In this document: positions 26,161 through 34,501 of the stretch, piece after piece | Position numbering within the stretch: the first letter of the stretch is position 1 | Layout of the letters: the number at the start of each line of letters is the position of its first letter | Source of the DNA: Sphingomonadales bacterium UBA2683 | Lineage (GTDB): Bacteria; Pseudomonadota; Alphaproteobacteria; Sphingomonadales; Sphingomonadaceae | Length of the DNA: 64,000 bases | Assembly: GCA_002354635.1 (NCBI GenBank) | Contig: DELZ01000001.1 | Location: 62,001-126,000 of the forward strand | Direction of reading: 5' to 3' | Notes under the pieces: generated by a model | The model's input: only the letters and a program-made list of their open reading frames with translations | Told to the model about the DNA's origin: nothing | The model's database searches: none | Program-made: the position numbers and the translations under genes

Positions 26161-27360
26161 CTACTGTGTGCTGCAGTCACAGATACGAACAAGGTCATCA
26201 GACCAAAGTTGCAACGCCTCGCGTTTTTCATCCATCCAGTTGTATCGTTGGTAAACCTTGACGATCCCAGCCTGAGAACCGCTGATGTGGTTGAGAATTG
26301 CTTCAGTCACTTCCAGCCTTACTCCCAGCCGCTGCAGGTTTGTAGCAACAGTCCGCCGGATGTCATGTAAGGTCCAATGTAGAACCGGACGTTGCAAATC
26401 AGATTGAATGTCGGCCCTCAAACGTTGCAACAATTTTGATATACCTGACGCACTAGTTTTTGGATTTGTGGCCGAAGGGAACAGCTTGCTGCTACCATCA
26501 GTAACCGGGCAACCTGAAATGACATGGCAAGCTTCGACGGAAAGTGGAATGATTACAGCGTTGCTATTTTTTGCGCTCGACGCTGGTAAGTTCCAGACTT
26601 TTTCTTCTAAATCAAACTCCGCACGTTCAGCTCCAAATACCTCGCTTCGCCGTGCAGCGGTGAACAGCATGAGTTTCAAACTATGCTGCCAAGGAAATGG
26701 CTGATTTTCAACAGCCTTCCAAAGGCTTTTCAATTCTTCATTCGACAAAACCCGATCACGAGGTTTCGGTGCTGGTGGTCTGCTTGCTGCTGTTACTGGG
26801 TTGTACGCCAAAGTTTCTACTCGTGGTAAAACCCAATTGAAAAACACTGACATTTGCGCAGCAACAAGGCGGGCCATTACCGGCGCAGGACGCTCGCCAT
26901 AAGCGATGCCATCAATTAACCGAGTAACATCCGTGCGCGTTATGGTGTCCACCGGACGACCGCCAAGCTCCGGTAAAACGTACTTATTGAATATTCGCTT
27001 TATTTCCTTTGCAGATCGCTTGTTCTCAACGCGCTGCTGATCATAAGTGTTCCACAATGCTGAAACCGTTTTGTTCGATCTTTTGTCAGGTTTCGCTACC
27101 TTTCGACCGCTCTCAATGTCAGCGCAAGCCTGGAGCGCTTTCTGCCTAGCCTTGGCCAGACCAATCCCGGGATAGTCTCCCAGAGTGATCTTTCTGAACT
27201 TTCCAGCAACCCGTTTTCGAACAATCCAACGACATTTACCTGTCGATCCTTTTACGAATCTCAACCCAACGCAATCACTATCTGCGAGCTCAACTCGACC
27301 TCGCAACGGTGCTTTCACCGCTTTCAATTTAGCATCAGTAAGCTTTATTTGATTTGACAT
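26161..27360 (-). CDS. int: P4-type tyrosine integrase
   Basis: The 399-residue protein has an N-terminal arm-binding domain (KLTDAKLKAVKAP-like start), a core-binding domain near residues 100-180 and a C-terminal catalytic domain. Catalytic residues are visible: Arg in FTAARRSEV, His-x-x-Arg in HDIRRT, and the tyrosine in VKVYQRYNW. Family members insert at tRNA 3' ends, and a tRNA-Lys 3' half lies 150 bp away, fitting this as the element's own integrase. It reads away from the attachment site. Confidence 0.92.
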   Translation of the reverse strand: MSNQIKLTDAKLKAVKAPLRGRVELADSDCVGLRFVKGSTGKCRWIVRKRVAGKFRKITLGDYPGIGLAKARQKALQACADIESGRKVAKPDKRSNKTVSALWNTYDQQRVENKRSAKEIKRIFNKYVLPELGGRPVDTITRTDVTRLIDGIAYGERPAPVMARLVAAQMSVFFNWVLPRVETLAYNPVTAASRPPAPKPRDRVLSNEELKSLWKAVENQPFPWQHSLKLMLFTAARRSEVFGAERAEFDLEEKVWNLPASSAKNSNAVIIPLSVEACHVISGCPVTDGSSKLFPSATNPKTSASGISKLLQRLRADIQSDLQRPVLHWTLHDIRRTVATNLQRLGVRLEVTEAILNHISGSQAGIVKVYQRYNWMDEKREALQLWSDDLVRICDCSTQ

Positions 27361-27379
27361 TTTGTCCTCTGAAAAACGT

Positions 27380-27393
27380 GCTACCCGGGTAGC
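27380..27393. promoter_or_regulatory. Perfect 14-bp palindrome upstream of int
   Basis: GCTACCCGGGTAGC starts 20 bp before the int ATG. It could be an operator for an excisionase or repressor, or a hairpin in the leader. Confidence 0.5.
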
Positions 27394-27510
27394 GTTTCGA
27401 GAGGATACTATGGGATTATCTGGAACATATCAAGAACATAATTTTTCTATTATCTAATTATTTCAGATGTTTAGGGAAAATGTGGGACATCAAAAAATCG
27501 ACTTAAAAAA

Positions 27511-27556
27511 ACTTTTAATCAGTAGGTCGCTGGTTCGAACCCAGCAGGGCTCACCA
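27511..27556 (+). other. tRNA-Lys(TTT) 3' half; right attachment site of the element
   Basis: The sequence runs from the anticodon loop (CTTTTAA) through anticodon stem TCAGT, variable loop AGGTC, T arm GCTGG-TTCGAAC-CCAGC, acceptor AGGGCTC, discriminator A and CCA. The 5' half is missing: bases upstream do not pair with TCAGT or AGGGCTC. This is what an integrase using the anticodon loop leaves at the distal junction, while an intact tRNA gene remains at the other end. The fragment is not a functional tRNA. Confidence 0.85.
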
Positions 27557-27810
27557 TTCCAGTAAATTCAACGAATTGGATGGTTTGGCGGCGTGGCCGG
27601 CTTGCATGCTGGTCTCGGACAAAATTCATCATCCCGCTCATTGATCCAGACGCCGAGATTTGTTCCGTTGACCAAGACAGGTGCACCGGCACTTCAGCCC
27701 CGGCGGTCTCCTCGCCGCAAGGCTGGTGGACCGGATGTTCCGATCAGGCCCGATTTGACTTGACCAGCTTGGTTCGTTACCTTTCTAGATACTTGCTGGG
27801 GGGATAAGGC
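27557..27810. other. Junction DNA after the attachment site
   Basis: I see no convincing gene. A plus-strand frame at 27580-27807 is rich in Trp/Cys/Ser and has no recognisable domain. This should be original chromosomal sequence downstream of the tRNA-Lys gene. Confidence 0.4.
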
Positions 27811-28296
27811 ATGCTGCGTTTGGTCAAGGCTACACTGGTAATGTTTATCGGTCTTCATGCCCTTTTCTACGCTCTACAGAACATGGCCAACCTTTCGGCT
27901 GCACATGGAGCTCTGGTATATGTGATGAGCGGGGCAGACCATGAGGTATATGCCAATTCGCTTTTTCTCAAACTGGACGATCCGGCGCTTGCCTGGGCTG
28001 CGCTCGGCCTTGTTCTGGCTGGAGAGCTTGCTGTCGCGTTCTTCGGGATCAAAGGCGGAGTGGATCTGTTCAAGGCCCGAACGGGAACAAACGAGGAGTT
28101 CCATTCAGCAAAACATGCCGGCGTCATCGCTGCCGGCTTGGCACTTTTGGTCTGGTTTGGCTTTTTCATGACCTTTGGTGCGGCCTTCTTTCAGATGTGG
28201 CAAACCCAGGTGGGCACCGGCTCGATGGAAGGAGCATTCATGTATGCCATGGCTTCGGCCATCACCATGCTATTCGTCTGCTTGACTGACGATTAG
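27811..28296 (+). CDS. DUF2165 family integral membrane protein
   Basis: A 161-residue protein with four hydrophobic helices (LVKATLVMFIGLHALFYAL, ALAWAALGLVLAGELAVAFF, AGVIAAGLALLVWFGFFM and FMYAMASAITMLFVCL). It matches the DUF2165 family of small inner-membrane proteins of unknown function. GGGGGGA lies about seven bases upstream. It is the first chromosomal gene after the integration site. Confidence 0.78.
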   Translation: MLRLVKATLVMFIGLHALFYALQNMANLSAAHGALVYVMSGADHEVYANSLFLKLDDPALAWAALGLVLAGELAVAFFGIKGGVDLFKARTGTNEEFHSAKHAGVIAAGLALLVWFGFFMTFGAAFFQMWQTQVGTGSMEGAFMYAMASAITMLFVCLTDD

Positions 28297-28675
28297 CATA
28301 TGCGACGCGGTCTCGCTGAGGCCGATTTCCCCCCGATACGGCCCCGAACCCGCCGATTGAGACGTGCTTGAGAAACGGCTTGTCGGGTGATGTATCCTGA
28401 CGCCCCAGGCTTGCAGTTCCCATGCACAATAGCAATTTCTGTGGGGAGCGAAATTTCCAGAACGTGCCGGAATCAATGCAACGCAACCGTTCAGAGATCA
28501 TCAACTGATCGACAGAAACAGCCGACATTCGCGATCCGGTAACGGGGTTCGCACGATGATGCGGAACGCACGGCCACGTCGGCTTTCAGTCCAGGTCTCC
28601 CAAGATTGGCCTTTGCCACAGTCACTTTTTGTGGGAATAGCGCCTTGTTTTGGGGATTTCAAACGGGGAACTGGT
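28297..28675. other. Intergenic region
   Basis: I see no gene. The downstream open frame can be extended leftwards to 28556, but those residues are Arg/Pro-rich and unlike the family. Part of this stretch should hold the promoter of the 28676 gene. Confidence 0.4.
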
Positions 28676-29812
28676 ATGGACAAGCAGACCGAAGAGGCTG
28701 AGAATAGTGCCGAGCAAGTCAGCCCGGAAAATACCAATGTCCCGACTCAAACCTCGCCCGCCACAACCACTGAATCAGACAAGACCGACATCAACTTTTC
28801 GCCGGGGCTGGCGGCATTTCTGGCGAGCAGCAATCTCTCGATCGGCTTTACCTCTTATCAGACCGGGCGCCTCTACCTGATAGGCCACGGTCAGGACGGC
28901 AAACTGGCCCTGCACGAAGCGGTCTATCCGCAGGCAATGGGTGTCACTGGTGATGCCGATCGCATCTATCTCGGCACATTGACGCAAATCGTCCGGATGG
29001 AAAATGTCCTTGCCCCCGGCCAGCGCGCCAACGAGGTGCACGACAAGGTCTATGTTCCGCGCAACATGCAGACGACCGGCAATATCGATGTTCACGAGCT
29101 TGGCATCCGCGACAATGGCAGGATTGTCTTCGTCAACACCCTATACAGCTGCCTGTGCGAGCCCAGTATGACGCACAGTTTCAAGCCGATCTGGAAACCG
29201 GAATTCATCAGCAAGCTGGCTGCCGAAGACCGTTGCCATCTCAACGGTCTCGCGATGGTTGATGGCCGGCCCAAATATGTCACTGCCGTGTGCCGGTCGG
29301 ACGTGGTCGACGGCTGGCGCGACCGGCGGCAAGATGGTGGGATCATCATCGATATCGACAGCAACGAAATCATGGCCGAAGGCCTGTCGATGCCGCACAG
29401 CCCGCGCGTCCACGACGGCAAGCTTTGGGTTTTGAATTCCGGTTCCGGTGAACTGGGCTGGATTGATCCGGCCAACAAGGCATTCATGCCTGTTGTCTTT
29501 TTTCCGGGCTTCCTGCGCGGTCTGGCTTTTCACAATGATCATGCCTTTGTGACCCTTTCAAAACCCCGACACGGGCGGTTCGAAGGTCTGGAACTGGACG
29601 AGAAACTGAAGGAAAAGGATGCGGACGCATGGTGCGGTATCCAGATCGTGTCATTGTCCAGCGGCGATGTCGCGAATTGGCTTCGTTTCGACGGGACGAT
29701 CACCGAACTGTTCGATATCTGCGTGCTGCCCGGTGTCCGCAACCCGATCACCCTAGGCCCGCAATCGGTAGAAATAAGAGACTTTCTCACCATCGAGGAT
29801 CCGCAGTGGTGA
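28676..29812 (+). CDS. TIGR03032/DUF4915 family protein
   Basis: The 378-residue protein has a disordered acidic start and then a beta-propeller-like body: SIGFTSYQTGRLYLIG, NTLYSCLCEP, HLNGLAMVDGRPKYVTA, SMPHSPRVHDGKLWVLNSGSGELG and FFPGFLRGLAF. These blocks are characteristic of the TIGR03032 family, of unknown function and sometimes near TPR or glycosyltransferase genes. ATG 28676 after GGGGA is preferred. No signal peptide is seen. Confidence 0.78.
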   Translation: MDKQTEEAENSAEQVSPENTNVPTQTSPATTTESDKTDINFSPGLAAFLASSNLSIGFTSYQTGRLYLIGHGQDGKLALHEAVYPQAMGVTGDADRIYLGTLTQIVRMENVLAPGQRANEVHDKVYVPRNMQTTGNIDVHELGIRDNGRIVFVNTLYSCLCEPSMTHSFKPIWKPEFISKLAAEDRCHLNGLAMVDGRPKYVTAVCRSDVVDGWRDRRQDGGIIIDIDSNEIMAEGLSMPHSPRVHDGKLWVLNSGSGELGWIDPANKAFMPVVFFPGFLRGLAFHNDHAFVTLSKPRHGRFEGLELDEKLKEKDADAWCGIQIVSLSSGDVANWLRFDGTITELFDICVLPGVRNPITLGPQSVEIRDFLTIEDPQW

Positions 29813-29990
29813 CCGGCGGGGAACAGTGGGTTCGAGCATCGATTTGCGGAACCGGACATCGTTGCAGGCGACGGCGATTGATCCCATAGGGCGGCTCCCT
29901 GGCACGGGAAAACCTCCTTCCCTTCCCCTGTCAATCAAACTATGCTGGCAAGCTGTTCAAATGCGATAAAATAGGCCGACAGGAGAGAAT

Positions 29991-30518
29991 ATGACCAAGA
30001 TGAAAACAATCGTTGCTGTAGCTGCCCTGTCCACCTTGACCGCAGCCTGTGCGGGGGGCGGCTCTGACTCAGGTCAATCAGCCCAAGGCTCAACTGAAGC
30101 AGAGGCAACCGGGCCTGTATCAGAACCGGAAGAGACGGCTGCACCCGCCGATCTCCAAACCCCGGCTGCCGATGATTCAAGCACCAAGGATGGTGTTGCA
30201 TTTGCGAGTCTGACTGGTGATCCGGCAGCGGGCAAATCGGTGTTTGCGCAATGCCGTACCTGCCATGTGACCGATCCCGGCATCAATAAAATCGGGCCGT
30301 CACTGGCGGGCATTGTCGGCCAGCCTGCGGGTTCGGTCAAAGGCTTCAACTATTCCGAAGCGAACAAGAACAGCGGCATCACCTGGACCGAAGAAAAGCT
30401 GTTTCAATATCTGGAAAATCCGCAGCGGATCATTCCGAAAACGAAAATGATTTTTTCCGGCATTCCCGACGCACAGAAGCGGGCGGACGTTATTGCCTAT
30501 CTGAAAAATCCGAGCTGA
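29991..30518 (+). CDS. Lipoprotein class I cytochrome c
   Basis: The 175-residue protein has a lipobox (LTAACAG near residue 20), a long acidic Ser/Thr/Ala-rich linker to about residue 70, and one c-type heme site (CRTCH) followed by KIGPSLAGIVGQ. The distal ligand is probably the Met in KTKMIFSGI. It is an electron carrier tethered to the membrane on the periplasmic side. The layout matches sphingomonad membrane-anchored cytochrome c-552-like proteins. Its partner oxidase is not in the window. Confidence 0.88.
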   Translation: MTKMKTIVAVAALSTLTAACAGGGSDSGQSAQGSTEAEATGPVSEPEETAAPADLQTPAADDSSTKDGVAFASLTGDPAAGKSVFAQCRTCHVTDPGINKIGPSLAGIVGQPAGSVKGFNYSEANKNSGITWTEEKLFQYLENPQRIIPKTKMIFSGIPDAQKRADVIAYLKNPS

Positions 30519-30620
30519 GACTGCGTTCGACCCGACATCGCCATCCACGTTGCATTCGAATAAATGCCACTCATCGCAGCCCCCTAAGGCACGCGTTGGC
30601 GATCCGGCTATCGGCGCGAA

Positions 30621-31778
30621 CTATGCCGCACAGCGGGTCGGCACATCATATTGTGCGAGTTGCTGCGGATCCCGATCATAAACATCCGGGAAATAGGCAA
30701 CATTGCCATCTTCCGTACCTTCTGCTGTAAAATAAGCTACATAGACGGGAATCGGCCTGGGCAGAGCCAGTCTGGTGGTTTCCCGGCTTGCCAATATAGC
30801 GTCAACCTTTGCTGGCGTCGCTGATCCCTCCAGCAATGTTTTCGCCAGATCGATTGCTCCGCCGACCCTGATGCAGCCGTGACTGAAAGTTCGCACGGAT
30901 TCGGAGAACAGATTCTTGTTCGGCGTGTCGTGCAGGTAGATGCTGTAGGGATTGGGCATGACCAGCTTCATCTGGCCGAGAGCATTGGCGGGTCCGGGCC
31001 GCTGGCGGTAGCGGCCGTTTTGAACCACATAGCCTTTGCGCCGCGCTGTCGCGGGATGGTTGCGGACCAGTGCCCCGATGCTCTCGGCGACTATCGATGA
31101 TGGAATCTCCCACCAGGGGTTCAGAATCACGCCGCTCACGGTAGCGTCGAAAACCGGCGTCGGCGATTTTGTCTTGCCGACGATATTCGGCCACGTCCGG
31201 ACTTTCCTGTCGTTTTCCCAGAGCGTCACTTCAAAGCTGGCGGCGTTCACCAGCAGATATTTTTCCCCCATGACCAGCGGCATCCAGCGCCACCGTTCCA
31301 GATTGACCGCGAGTGCGGCGCGTTTCTGTTCATCGGTTTCCGCAGCATAGGCTTTACGCAGCGCCTGATATTGCGGATTACGCGGCCTCAGTGCGTCAAA
31401 ATAGGCGACAAGGTCATCGCGAACCAGGGCCTTCAGCAGCAATTGCTGCGTGTCGATATAGCGGTCATCGCTGTTGATCCGCCATTTTGCCCGCGCAGAT
31501 GCGGGAGAACAGCCCTCCAGATAGGCTTTCATCAGTTCGTTCGCGGCCACCGTCGCGAGGCGCGAGCGCCGGTGCGGATCGGTCGCGGAATTCGGCGGAC
31601 TGAAATCGGTGATCGAACAGTCTCCCAGTCCCTCGGCTACTCGTGCATCTGCCAATTGCTGCAATTGACGCAATTGCGGTTCGGTCCAGATCAGGTAATT
31701 GTCCTCGGGATCTTCTGTCCGGGCGAGAACCGACGTCGAAAGCAGCAGTCCGCCCAAAATAGCTAGTAATATTCTCAT
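30621..31778 (-). CDS. L,D-transpeptidase (YcbB/LdtD-like)
   Basis: The 385-residue secreted protein has a signal peptide (LLAILGGLLLSTSVLA), a helical N-terminal scaffold region with the ERWRWMP motif near 161-167, and a YkuD catalytic domain. The signature is SHGCIRVGG, with His300 and Cys302. It makes 3-3 cross-links in peptidoglycan. It lacks an obvious separate peptidoglycan-binding domain repeat. It is divergent from another L,D-transpeptidase gene at 31863 with 84 bp between them. Confidence 0.88.
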   Translation of the reverse strand: MRILLAILGGLLLSTSVLARTEDPEDNYLIWTEPQLRQLQQLADARVAEGLGDCSITDFSPPNSATDPHRRSRLATVAANELMKAYLEGCSPASARAKWRINSDDRYIDTQQLLLKALVRDDLVAYFDALRPRNPQYQALRKAYAAETDEQKRAALAVNLERWRWMPLVMGEKYLLVNAASFEVTLWENDRKVRTWPNIVGKTKSPTPVFDATVSGVILNPWWEIPSSIVAESIGALVRNHPATARRKGYVVQNGRYRQRPGPANALGQMKLVMPNPYSIYLHDTPNKNLFSESVRTFSHGCIRVGGAIDLAKTLLEGSATPAKVDAILASRETTRLALPRPIPVYVAYFTAEGTEDGNVAYFPDVYDRDPQQLAQYDVPTRCAA

Positions 31779-31862
31779 GCCATCCCTCTTCCTTCTATTG
31801 GCAAGCCGGACAATCAGTATTAATACTTAATCCCTCATACAGGTAATAGCTGCTATCGCGAG

Positions 31863-32507
31863 ATGATGAAGAGACGACATTTTATCACCGCCGGTTTGCT
31901 GTCCGTCACCAGTGCCGCCTATGGTCTGGGTTCCCGGTCACAGGCAGCGAGTGGCGGGCCCAAGCGCATAGCCGCGCGTCCGAAGATAATAACACCAGCC
32001 GGACCGCCCAGCTTGATCGAACGTGCCAAGGCCGCGATGGCGACCCATCAATCGTCGCTGCTGCACACGGACAGGATAGGTATTGCCGACTATTCGCTGC
32101 ATTCGGCAAAAGAGCGTTTTCATATTCTCGACCTGGCCAGCGGAACGAGCCAATCGTTCCTCGTCGCCCATGGCAAGGGCTCGGACCTGAGGCACACCGG
32201 CTGGCTGCAGAAATTTTCCAATGTACCCGGATCGGAGGCCACGTCGGGCGGCAGCTATATCACCAGCGAAACATATACCGGCAAGCACGGTACATCCCGG
32301 AGGCTAATCGGTCTCGACCCGAGCAATGACATGGCCGCAGCGCGAGCGATCGTGATTCACGGCGCATGGTATGCGGAACCGGAGATGATCAGTGCACACG
32401 GGAAGCTGGGGCGAAGCCAGGGATGCTTCGCCTTTTCCGAAAACGATCTCGCCACCATATTGGATCGCTTGGGAGAAGGCCGCCTCCTCTATGCCGACCG
32501 GGTCTAG
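31863..32507 (+). CDS. Murein L,D-transpeptidase-like protein (YkuD_2 type)
   Basis: The 214-residue protein has a Tat-like or Sec signal start (MMKRRHFITAGLLSVTSAAYG). The catalytic domain shows GIADYSLHSAKERFHILDL, VAHGKGSD, the histidine in VIHGAWYAEP and the cysteine in GRSQGCFAF. This is the YkuD_2 (PF13645-type) branch, distinct from the divergent gene at 30621-31778. It probably acts on the cell wall in the periplasm; its exact reaction is not known. Confidence 0.83.
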   Translation: MMKRRHFITAGLLSVTSAAYGLGSRSQAASGGPKRIAARPKIITPAGPPSLIERAKAAMATHQSSLLHTDRIGIADYSLHSAKERFHILDLASGTSQSFLVAHGKGSDLRHTGWLQKFSNVPGSEATSGGSYITSETYTGKHGTSRRLIGLDPSNDMAAARAIVIHGAWYAEPEMISAHGKLGRSQGCFAFSENDLATILDRLGEGRLLYADRV

Positions 32508-32599
32508 ATCAACGATTTCTCGGAAATCGAGCGACTCCGACCGACCCTGAACGGGACAAATCTTTCCGCCAGCTTTGAGCAAATGCACGGGGGCCGACA

Positions 32600-33898
32600 A
32601 TGACCTACATCGACGACTATCGCGCCCGCCTGACGAGCGCTACGGAAGCGATGCAAGGACTGAAGTCCGGGACACATATCGCAATGGGCATGGCAACTGC
32701 GGAACCGCCCGCCCTACTCGGCGCGATCGCGGACATGGCGGAAAAGAGCGCGATCGACGATCTCAAACTTTGGTATTTTCACTCGATGGATCATGCCGCT
32801 CAAACGGTGCTGCGGCCAGACCTGCTGGGACGTATTCGCCCGCGCTGCATGTTTCTGAGCGCGATTGAACGGAAACTGCTCGGTGCACAGCCAGCCGGAT
32901 CAAAAAGTCCGATCGAATTTGTTCCGGTCGCATTCAGCGATTCTCCCCGTCTTTTTGCGGAGCAGGTCTCGCTCGACTTTTTCGTGACAACCGTGTCGCC
33001 GATGGACAAGCATGGCTGGTTCACTTTTGGCACCAGCAATGACTATTCCACCACCGCTGCGCGCAATGCCAAGAAACTGGTGGTCGAGGTGAACCCGAAC
33101 ATGCCGCGTGTGTTCGGCGCCTCGCTGCTGCACGTTTCGGAAGTCGATGCAATTGTGGAAAGCGAAACACCGCTGGCCGAAGTTCATGCACCGGATACAT
33201 CACCGGAAGTAGCGGCGGTCGCCGAGACGATTGCCGCCATGATTGATGACAGGGCCTGCTTGCAAATGGGCATAGGTGCGCTTCCCGGTGCAGTTTGTGC
33301 CCTGCTGAAAGACCGCAAGGATCTGGGCATCCATACCGAACTGATGAGCCCTGCCCTCGCCAGCCTGGTCCAGTGCGGCGCGGTCACCAATCGGGCAAAA
33401 ACGACCTATCGGGGCCGCAGTGTTTTCACTTTCGCGCTCGGCGATCGGGCCTTGTATGATTTCCTCGACGACAATCCGGCGATGCACAGTGGTCCGGTCG
33501 ATATTGTGAACGATCCAAGACATATTGCGAAGAACAAAAATGTCGTTTCGGTCAATGCAACACTGCAAGTAGATCTCGGTGGCGCGTGCAATTCGGAACA
33601 TATGCTGGGTCGCCAATATAGCGGCTCGGGAGGTCAGCTCGATTTTGTTCGCGGTGCCAATGGATCCAAAGGCGGCAAGTCGATTATCGCATGCCAGTCC
33701 ACGGCGCGCAACGGTACGGTCTCGCGCATCGTCCCCCGACTGGATGGACCGGTCACCACCCCGCGCAATGACACGCATATCGTGGTGACCGAATATGGCT
33801 GGACCGACCTGAAAGGCAAATCCCTGCACCAGCGGGCGGATTCCCTGATCGCACTCGCCCATCCTAAATTCCGGGACGAACTCGCAAACGCCCTGTAA
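32600..33898 (+). CDS. Acetyl-CoA hydrolase/CoA-transferase family protein
   Basis: The 432-residue protein belongs to the Cat1/Ach1/4-hydroxybutyrate CoA-transferase family: an N-terminal domain with SGTHIAMGMATAEPP and a C-terminal domain with LQMGIGALPGAV. The catalytic glutamate is in LQVDLGGACNSEHMLG. It transfers CoA between short acyl-CoAs and acetate or related acids, and the length is normal for the family. The acyl donor cannot be told. It is a single gene between a YkuD protein and a convergent membrane protein. Confidence 0.87.
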   Translation: MTYIDDYRARLTSATEAMQGLKSGTHIAMGMATAEPPALLGAIADMAEKSAIDDLKLWYFHSMDHAAQTVLRPDLLGRIRPRCMFLSAIERKLLGAQPAGSKSPIEFVPVAFSDSPRLFAEQVSLDFFVTTVSPMDKHGWFTFGTSNDYSTTAARNAKKLVVEVNPNMPRVFGASLLHVSEVDAIVESETPLAEVHAPDTSPEVAAVAETIAAMIDDRACLQMGIGALPGAVCALLKDRKDLGIHTELMSPALASLVQCGAVTNRAKTTYRGRSVFTFALGDRALYDFLDDNPAMHSGPVDIVNDPRHIAKNKNVVSVNATLQVDLGGACNSEHMLGRQYSGSGGQLDFVRGANGSKGGKSIIACQSTARNGTVSRIVPRLDGPVTTPRNDTHIVVTEYGWTDLKGKSLHQRADSLIALAHPKFRDELANAL

Positions 33899-33955
33899 GA
33901 AATTTTGTCCTTCCGCTAGCCGGATACTATTCGGGCAGAGGGCGTCGGCCCGGCG

Positions 33956-34366
33956 TCAACCGCTGGCCTTGGTCTGACCGTAGCCCTGAATCACCGGAAA
34001 CAGTGCATAAGCAATTTGGCCACCCAGCCCAATGCGATTTTCGGGCAAATCGAACATCATGAAGAAGTCCGTTGCCCGCCCATCCTGCAACTGAACCGCC
34101 ACCAAAAATTCCCCCACCATCAGACAGGCAAAGGCGATGAGCCCCATCACCAGACGTCCCGATATGTCGGACGGGATTTCCAGCTTTTCGGTGAGTAGCC
34201 GGCAGAGATGCCAGGCAAAAAGCAGCATCAGCGGGATTTCCAGCAGTACGGCAATGACCGGCCCCATATAGGCCACCAGAAAAAATCTGCGCAATGCGCC
34301 CAGAATGAAGCCCATGGCAAATACACCAAGAAAATAGAAAAATCCCGCTTTCAGTACAGGGGTCAT
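33956..34366 (-). CDS. Integral membrane protein (136 aa)
   Basis: The protein has four predicted membrane helices (AGFFYFLGVFAMGFILGAL, AYMGPVIAVLLEIPLMLLFAW, LVMGLIAFACLMVGEFLVAV and QIAYALFPVIQGYG). I do not recognise a named family. The overlapping frame at 33927-34373 gives a Cys/Ser/Gly-rich product and is judged a shadow. It is convergent with the CoA-transferase. Confidence 0.65.
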   Translation of the reverse strand: MTPVLKAGFFYFLGVFAMGFILGALRRFFLVAYMGPVIAVLLEIPLMLLFAWHLCRLLTEKLEIPSDISGRLVMGLIAFACLMVGEFLVAVQLQDGRATDFFMMFDLPENRIGLGGQIAYALFPVIQGYGQTKASG

Positions 34367-34501
34367 GATCCATGACTAGGGCGGCTCACGGTAACCGCAA
34401 TATACGTAATCTCCCTAATGTTGTCGCCGCCAATCGCCGTTTACCCTGCCGATTTTCCGATCACGGCAAGGCCACCATTGAAGCATTTTCACATTCCGAT
34501 C

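Noticed and set aside
25104..27490. Similar strings GGGATTAT near 25104 and 27409, and GGGACAT near 25124 and 27484
   Set aside because: The first is coding sequence of the primase start and the match is short. Not enough to claim integrase arm sites.
27580..27807. Plus-strand open frame after the attachment site
   Set aside because: Rich in Trp, Cys and Ser with no domain, no clear ribosome binding site; composition fits non-coding sequence.
33927..34373. Alternative frame over the membrane-protein gene at 33956-34366
   Set aside because: Product is Cys/Gly/Ser-rich without helices; the overlapping 136-residue frame has four clear membrane helices.
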